NCBI GenBank assembly: GCA_947459245.1
Contig: CANHCV010000004.1
Coordinates: 20,644-84,643 of the forward strand
DNA: 64,000 bases
Origin: Bacteroidota bacterium
Lineage (GTDB): Bacteria > Bacteroidota > Bacteroidia > UBA7662 > CANHCV01
Reading direction: 5' to 3'
A program made the position numbers and the translations under genes. The notes below the pieces were generated by a model. The model saw nothing but the letters and a program-made list of their open reading frames with translations. It had not been told where the DNA came from and did no database searches. This document shows, one piece after another, positions 60,340 through 64,000 of the stretch. The first letter of the stretch is position 1. The number at the start of each line of letters is the position of its first letter.

Positions 60340-62577
60340 ATGAACATTATTACCAAATCGTTTGACCTAGGAAACGGTCAAATGGCCACCATCGAAACCG
60401 GCAAACTTGCCCGTCAAGCCGATGGATCCGCCGTATTAAGGGTGGGAAATACCATGCTTTTAGCCACTGTTTGTGCAAAAGCTGATGCCGGTGAAAACGT
60501 GGATTTCATGCCACTCACCGTTGATTACCAAGAGAAATTCGCTTCCAACGGTAAAATTCCAGGATCATTCCACCGCCGCGAAATGCGCCCTTCCGACTAT
60601 GAAATTCTCATTTGTCGTTTGGTTGACCGTGCTCTACGTCCACTTTTTCCCGAAGATTTTCACGCCGATACGCAAGTTCAAGTTTTCTTGATCTCTGCCG
60701 ATCCAGAAATGCAACCCGATGCGCTAGCATGTTTGGCCGCCAATGCAGCTCTCGCAGCATCCGATATCCCATTCAATGGTCCTATCTCTGAAGTTCGTGT
60801 AGCTCGCGTAAATGGAGAATACTTGGTGAATCCAACCACTTCTCAAATTGAAACGGCTGATTTGGATATCATCGTTGCCGCAACCATGGACAACATTGTG
60901 ATGGTAGAAGGTGAAGGATCTGAAGTACAAGAAGCAGATTTGTTGAAAGCCATTCAAGTAGCTCACGATGCCATTAAAGTGCATTGCGCAGCCTTGATGG
61001 AATTTACGCAAATGGCGGGTAAAACGCAAAAGCGTGAGTATTGCCACGAGAACAACGACGAAGATTTGCGCGAAAAAATTGAAGCAGCTTGTTACGATAA
61101 AGTATATGCTGTTGCAAAAAGCGGTAAAGGCAAAAAAGAACGTGGTGTAGATTTCAAAGCCGTGTTGGAAGAGTTCCTTTCTACGTATTCCGATGAGGAG
61201 CGAGCTGGATTGAACATGTTTTTGGTGAAGAAGTATTTCCACGATGTGGAGTACAAAGCCATGCGTGAAATGATTTTGTCGGAACGCATTCGTTTGGATG
61301 GTCGCAATACCACCACCGTTCGCCCGATTTGGTCGGAAGTGGATTACCTCCCAGGAGCTCACGGTTCAGCTGTGTTTACCCGCGGAGAAACACAATCCCT
61401 AACTACGGTTACCTTGGGCGCGAAAAAGGACGAAAAGTTGTTGGATGGAGCCATGTTCGATTATCATGAGCGCTTCATGTTGCACTACAATTTCCCAGGA
61501 TTTTCTACCGGTGAAGTAAAGCCAAATCGCGGGCAAAGCCGTCGCGAAATTGGTCACGGTAACCTAGCTGCCCGCGCATTGCGCAAGGTGCTTCCAAACC
61601 AAGAAGAGTGTCCTTACACCATTCGTATTGTTTCCGATATTTTGGAATCAAACGGATCTTCTTCCATGGCTACCGTTTGTGCTGGAACATTGGCGCTGAT
61701 GGATGCCGGGGTTCAAATTAAAGCTCCTGTTTCAGGTATTGCCATGGGATTGATCAAAGAAGGTGATCGCGCAGCGATTCTTTCTGACATCTTGGGTGAT
61801 GAAGATCACTTGGGCGATATGGATTTCAAAGTAACCGGTACTTCCAACGGAATTACTGCGGTTCAAATGGACATCAAAATTGATGGACTTCCCTACGACC
61901 TATTGAATACAGCACTTTTGCAAGCAAAAGAAGGTCGTTTGCACATCTTAGGAAAAATGAATGAAACGCTTCAGGCTCCTAATGAAGATTACAAATCTCA
62001 TACACCACGCATTGTAGCCTTGAAAGTAGATGCAGAATTCATTGGGCCCATCATTGGACCCGGTGGTAAGCACATTCAAGAGCTTCAGCGTGAAACCAAT
62101 ACCACCATCAGCATTGAAGATGAAGGTAAATTCGGTTTGGTTCAAATTTATTCCATCGATCAGGAAGGAATGGAGAAAGCCATTGCTCGCATCAAAGGAA
62201 TTACCGGACGTCCAGAAATCGGAGCCGATTACGAAGGAAAAGTTCGTTCCATCCAAGCTTATGGTGCTTTCGTTGAATTCATGCCAGGACGTGACGGCTT
62301 GCTTCACGTTTCTGAATTGAGCTGGGATCGCATCGACAATGTGGCTGATGTGCTCGAAGAAGGCCAAATCATCAAAGTTCGTTTGTTGGAAATTGATCCG
62401 AAAACCGGAAAATTCCGTCTTAGTGCGAAAGTATTCCAAGACAAGCCTGAGGGTTATGTTGAGCGCCCCGCTACTCCACGTCCGCCTCGTCCCGAAGGGG
62501 ATCGTCGCGATCGTGGCGACCGTGGTGGTGATCGCCGTGATCGTGGAGATCGCGGACCTCGTACCCGAGAAAATTAA
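60340..62577 (+). CDS. pnp: Polyribonucleotide nucleotidyltransferase
   Basis: 745 residues from the ATG at 60340. Phosphorolytic 3'-5' RNA exonuclease, trimer with a central channel. Two RNase PH domains (the second with [15 protein letters not shown] and [20 protein letters not shown]), a KH domain ([16 protein letters not shown]) and an S1 domain ([15 protein letters not shown]). The C-terminus carries an R/G/D-rich tail of about 30 residues, likely to add RNA contacts. A terminator follows. Confidence 0.98.
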   Translation: MNIITKSFDLGNGQMATIETGKLARQADGSAVLRVGNTMLLATVCAKADAGENVDFMPLTVDYQEKFASNGKIPGSFHRREMRPSDYEILICRLVDRALRPLFPEDFHADTQVQVFLISADPEMQPDALACLAANAALAASDIPFNGPISEVRVARVNGEYLVNPTTSQIETADLDIIVAATMDNIVMVEGEGSEVQEADLLKAIQVAHDAIKVHCAALMEFTQMAGKTQKREYCHENNDEDLREKIEAACYDKVYAVAKSGKGKKERGVDFKAVLEEFLSTYSDEERAGLNMFLVKKYFHDVEYKAMREMILSERIRLDGRNTTTVRPIWSEVDYLPGAHGSAVFTRGETQSLTTVTLGAKKDEKLLDGAMFDYHERFMLHYNFPGFSTGEVKPNRGQSRREIGHGNLAARALRKVLPNQEECPYTIRIVSDILESNGSSSMATVCAGTLALMDAGVQIKAPVSGIAMGLIKEGDRAAILSDILGDEDHLGDMDFKVTGTSNGITAVQMDIKIDGLPYDLLNTALLQAKEGRLHILGKMNETLQAPNEDYKSHTPRIVALKVDAEFIGPIIGPGGKHIQELQRETNTTISIEDEGKFGLVQIYSIDQEGMEKAIARIKGITGRPEIGADYEGKVRSIQAYGAFVEFMPGRDGLLHVSELSWDRIDNVADVLEEGQIIKVRLLEIDPKTGKFRLSAKVFQDKPEGYVERPATPRPPRPEGDRRDRGDRGGDRRDRGDRGPRTREN

Positions 62578-62584
62578 TGTTCAC

Positions 62585-62612
62585 AAGCCCCGATTCATCG
62601 GGGCTTTTTTTA
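62585..62612 (+). terminator. Terminator of pnp
   Basis: AAGCCCCGA-TTCA-TCGGGGCTT followed by T residues, 7 nt after the stop. TATCTTTA (one base from the -7 consensus) immediately follows and could drive the next gene. Confidence 0.93.
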
Positions 62613-62622
62613 TCTTTATTCC

Positions 62623-63708
62623 ATGAATAAAAACACCATGGCCGCATTGCAGGTCGAAATCGATTCATCCTATTTGTACCAATGCGTTGCTAAGGCCCAA
62701 GAAAATCCGGAGTTGGCAGAGTATTATCAGCAAATGGCTCAATTTGAACAATTTCATGCCCAGAAAATGATGGACCATTGGGGGATTACCCAATCTCCTG
62801 AACCATCATTACGGGCAAGAGTTTGGAATTGGATTGGAATGAAGATGGGATATGATGTGGTTATTTCCCAATTGCTCAAAACCGAAAAATCGATCGGTTA
62901 TGCAGCAGGACAGAGCAAGAAAGCGGCTGGAATTCAATTGGATGGCAGGGAAAATATTCATACCGTTATTCTTCAGTCGATTCAATCGATGAGTGGTGGA
63001 AGTGTATCTTCGGTAGAAAAACGTCATCGTACCGTGGGCGGAAATGCCATTCGTGCTGCCATTTTAGGGGCAAACGATGGTTTAGTTTCCAATTTAAGCT
63101 TGGTAATGGGTGTTGCAGGGGCAACGCAAGGATCGGGCGATGTTTTGGTGGTAGGCATGGCTGGGTTGTTGGCTGGTTCCATTTCCATGGCCATGGGAGA
63201 GTGGATTTCGGTGAAGGGTGCTCAAGAAATGTACGAACGCCAAATGGATCTCGAAGCAGAAGAATTGGAAGCTCATCCGGAAGAGGAGCTTCGCGAATTG
63301 GAATTGCTATTTAAAGCCAAAGGATTCTCACCAGAAATTGCGCAAAAAATGGTTGCGGAAATCGCACAAGATCCAGAAAAACTGAAAGAGGTCTTGATTC
63401 GAGAAGAGTTGAACATCGATCCTGAAGAAATGAAGGACTCTGCCTGGGTTGCGGCCATTTCTTCATTTGTGTTGTTTTCAATTGGCGCTATTTTTCCTGT
63501 ATTGCCCTATTTTTGGACAGAAGGATTTCCAGCTATCGTTCAAGGAGGTATTTTTTCAGCACTTGGGCTTTTTTTGATTGGCGCTGCATTAACGTTGTTT
63601 ACAGGTAAAAGTGTTTGGTTCTCAGGCTTTAGGCAGGTTATTTTTGGATTGGCTGCTGCTGCAGTTACCTATGCAGTTGGTCATTGGTTGGGAGTTCAAT
63701 TGACGTAG
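62623..63708 (+). CDS. Ferritin-like/VIT1 fusion membrane protein (MbfA-like)
   Basis: 361 residues. The N-terminal 140 residues are a ferritin-like (erythrin) four-helix domain with all six expected di-iron ligands: E12, E42-x2-H45, E88 and E110-x2-H113. The rest is a VIT1/CCC1-type transporter domain with about five membrane helices (AILGANDGLVSNLSLVMGVAGA, AGSISMAMGEWISVKGAQE) and a charged insertion (about 210-265) between helices 2 and 3. Relatives (membrane-bound ferritin, MbfA) export iron. It lies after the pnp terminator. Confidence 0.88.
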   Translation: MNKNTMAALQVEIDSSYLYQCVAKAQENPELAEYYQQMAQFEQFHAQKMMDHWGITQSPEPSLRARVWNWIGMKMGYDVVISQLLKTEKSIGYAAGQSKKAAGIQLDGRENIHTVILQSIQSMSGGSVSSVEKRHRTVGGNAIRAAILGANDGLVSNLSLVMGVAGATQGSGDVLVVGMAGLLAGSISMAMGEWISVKGAQEMYERQMDLEAEELEAHPEEELRELELLFKAKGFSPEIAQKMVAEIAQDPEKLKEVLIREELNIDPEEMKDSAWVAAISSFVLFSIGAIFPVLPYFWTEGFPAIVQGGIFSALGLFLIGAALTLFTGKSVWFSGFRQVIFGLAAAAVTYAVGHWLGVQLT

Positions 63709-63845
63709 GCTCATTTATCTAGGAGTAGGAGGTACCTTTGCTCTACTGCTGGAATTCATTTTGGTTTATTTATCGATTGTTTCAAAAAAACAGTTATTCA
63801 GATTTAAAAACTTTTTGGAATGCACTTTTTTGAATAAGAAAACAC
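63709..63845. other. Intergenic region before the last gene
   Basis: No gene of useful length. It contains the box TACCTTTG (63733-63740) about 105 nt upstream of the last ATG. No terminator is visible after the ferritin-VIT1 gene. Confidence 0.5.
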
Positions 63846-64000
63846 ATGACTCCTCGACGAATATCTAAAGTAGAAGAAATTGAGCACAGCGGATTCGTTT
63901 TTTTGGTAGGCCCATCCGGCTCTGGAAAATCTACGCTTGCAAGAAAATGGGCCAACCGTTTGGGATTGGAGCACGTTGATTTGGATCAAATGATCGAAAT
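63846..64000 (+). CDS. Shikimate kinase-like P-loop kinase (3' truncated by window edge)
   Basis: 51 complete codons are visible. After 16 residues comes FVFLVGPSGSGKSTLARKWA (Walker A), then LGLEHVDLDQMIE, the strand-aspartate pair typical of shikimate kinase (step five of aromatic amino acid synthesis). A gluconate or other small-molecule kinase cannot be excluded until the substrate-binding part is seen. The 16-residue extension before the P-loop is longer than usual. Confidence 0.65.
   Translation, partial: MTPRRISKVEEIEHSGFVFLVGPSGSGKSTLARKWANRLGLEHVDLDQMIE

Noticed and set aside
60724-61362. 212-codon open frame on the minus strand
   Set aside because: Antisense to pnp; the composition (F, H and C rich) is typical of a mirror frame.
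62470-62577. Tandem DNA repeat with GATCGTGG-like units
   Set aside because: Encodes the R/G/D-rich C-terminal tail of PNPase; the repeat is a result of the protein composition.
1-64000. CRISPR array, prophage or conjugative element
   Set aside because: No regularly spaced repeats, cas, integrase, transposase, tra or phage structural genes were found; gene content and codon style are uniform.

Overview
This 64 kb window is a chromosomal segment from a member of the Bacteroidota, most likely of the order Flavobacteriales (family not determinable from sequence alone). The evidence is the repeated -7 promoter box TAnnTTTG (seen upstream of about 18 genes, several with a TTG/TTTG -33 element 18-21 nt upstream), the general lack of Shine-Dalgarno sequences, and lineage-typical proteins: a DUF6029 outer-membrane protein, two Omp28-type lipoproteins, a DUF4369/TlpA lipoprotein, a PorE-like OmpA protein of the type IX secretion kind, tandem POT transporters and an SDR-type threonine dehydrogenase. 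Coding density is very high. Genes join through 1-nt (TAATG) or 4-nt (ATGA) overlaps. I see no CRISPR array, insertion sequence, prophage, integrase or rRNA; there is one tRNA (Pro, anticodon TGG).

Layout. 1-2.8 kb: the 3' part of an M28 peptidase and lutB. 2.8-8.8 kb (minus strand): PAP2 phosphatase, transketolase, sodium/solute symporter, a small membrane protein with its own promoter and terminator, uridine kinase and a CaiB-type CoA transferase. 8.9-15.7 kb (plus): SixA-like phosphatase, a GT9 glycosyltransferase with a cysteine cluster, tRNA-Pro, serS, DUF6029, Omp28 lipoprotein, and a geranylgeranyl-reductase-like flavoprotein. 15.7-21.2 kb (minus): YraN, a GT2/sugar-phosphotransferase-like fusion, a class C serine hydrolase and a PF10136 membrane protein. 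21.2-31.1 kb (plus): thioesterase, yicC, gmk, threonine dehydrogenase, DUF2797, a second Omp28 lipoprotein, a two-CxxCH lipoprotein, a MoxR ATPase, mutS, a MarR regulator and an atypical SDR. 31.2-34.4 kb (minus): folB, a T2-family asparaginase, cutC and a TlpA lipoprotein.

34.4-46.3 kb is mostly plus strand: glutaryl-CoA dehydrogenase, a TraB/GumN protein, two POT transporters, a minus-strand unknown gene, a beta-CASP nuclease, an outer-membrane protein, tadA, cdsA, psd, and a nucleotidyltransferase/sugar-1-kinase pair. 46.3-48.3 kb holds the PorE-like protein (minus). 48.4-50.9 kb is a LemA/TPM/TPM/TerB-DnaJ cluster. Then come an unannotated 52-residue gene with its own promoter, recA, a carboxypeptidase-regulatory-domain protein, and a Fic protein with a duplicated palindromic operator. 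A compact molybdopterin operon (acyltransferase, moaD, moeB, moaE, moaCB) runs on the minus strand to 57.9 kb. The window ends with fba, accD, rpsO, pnp, a ferritin-like/VIT1 fusion and the start of a probable shikimate kinase.

Most genes are housekeeping. The items most worth attention are the double operator in front of the Fic gene, the GT2 fusion with a shrunken phosphotransferase core, the PF10136 membrane protein (misleadingly named a recombinase), enzymes that have lost family-defining residues (an SDR without its tyrosine, a MoeB-like protein without its zinc cysteines), the ferritin-VIT1 fusion, and several genes whose promoter sits directly against the start codon, which predicts leaderless mRNAs.
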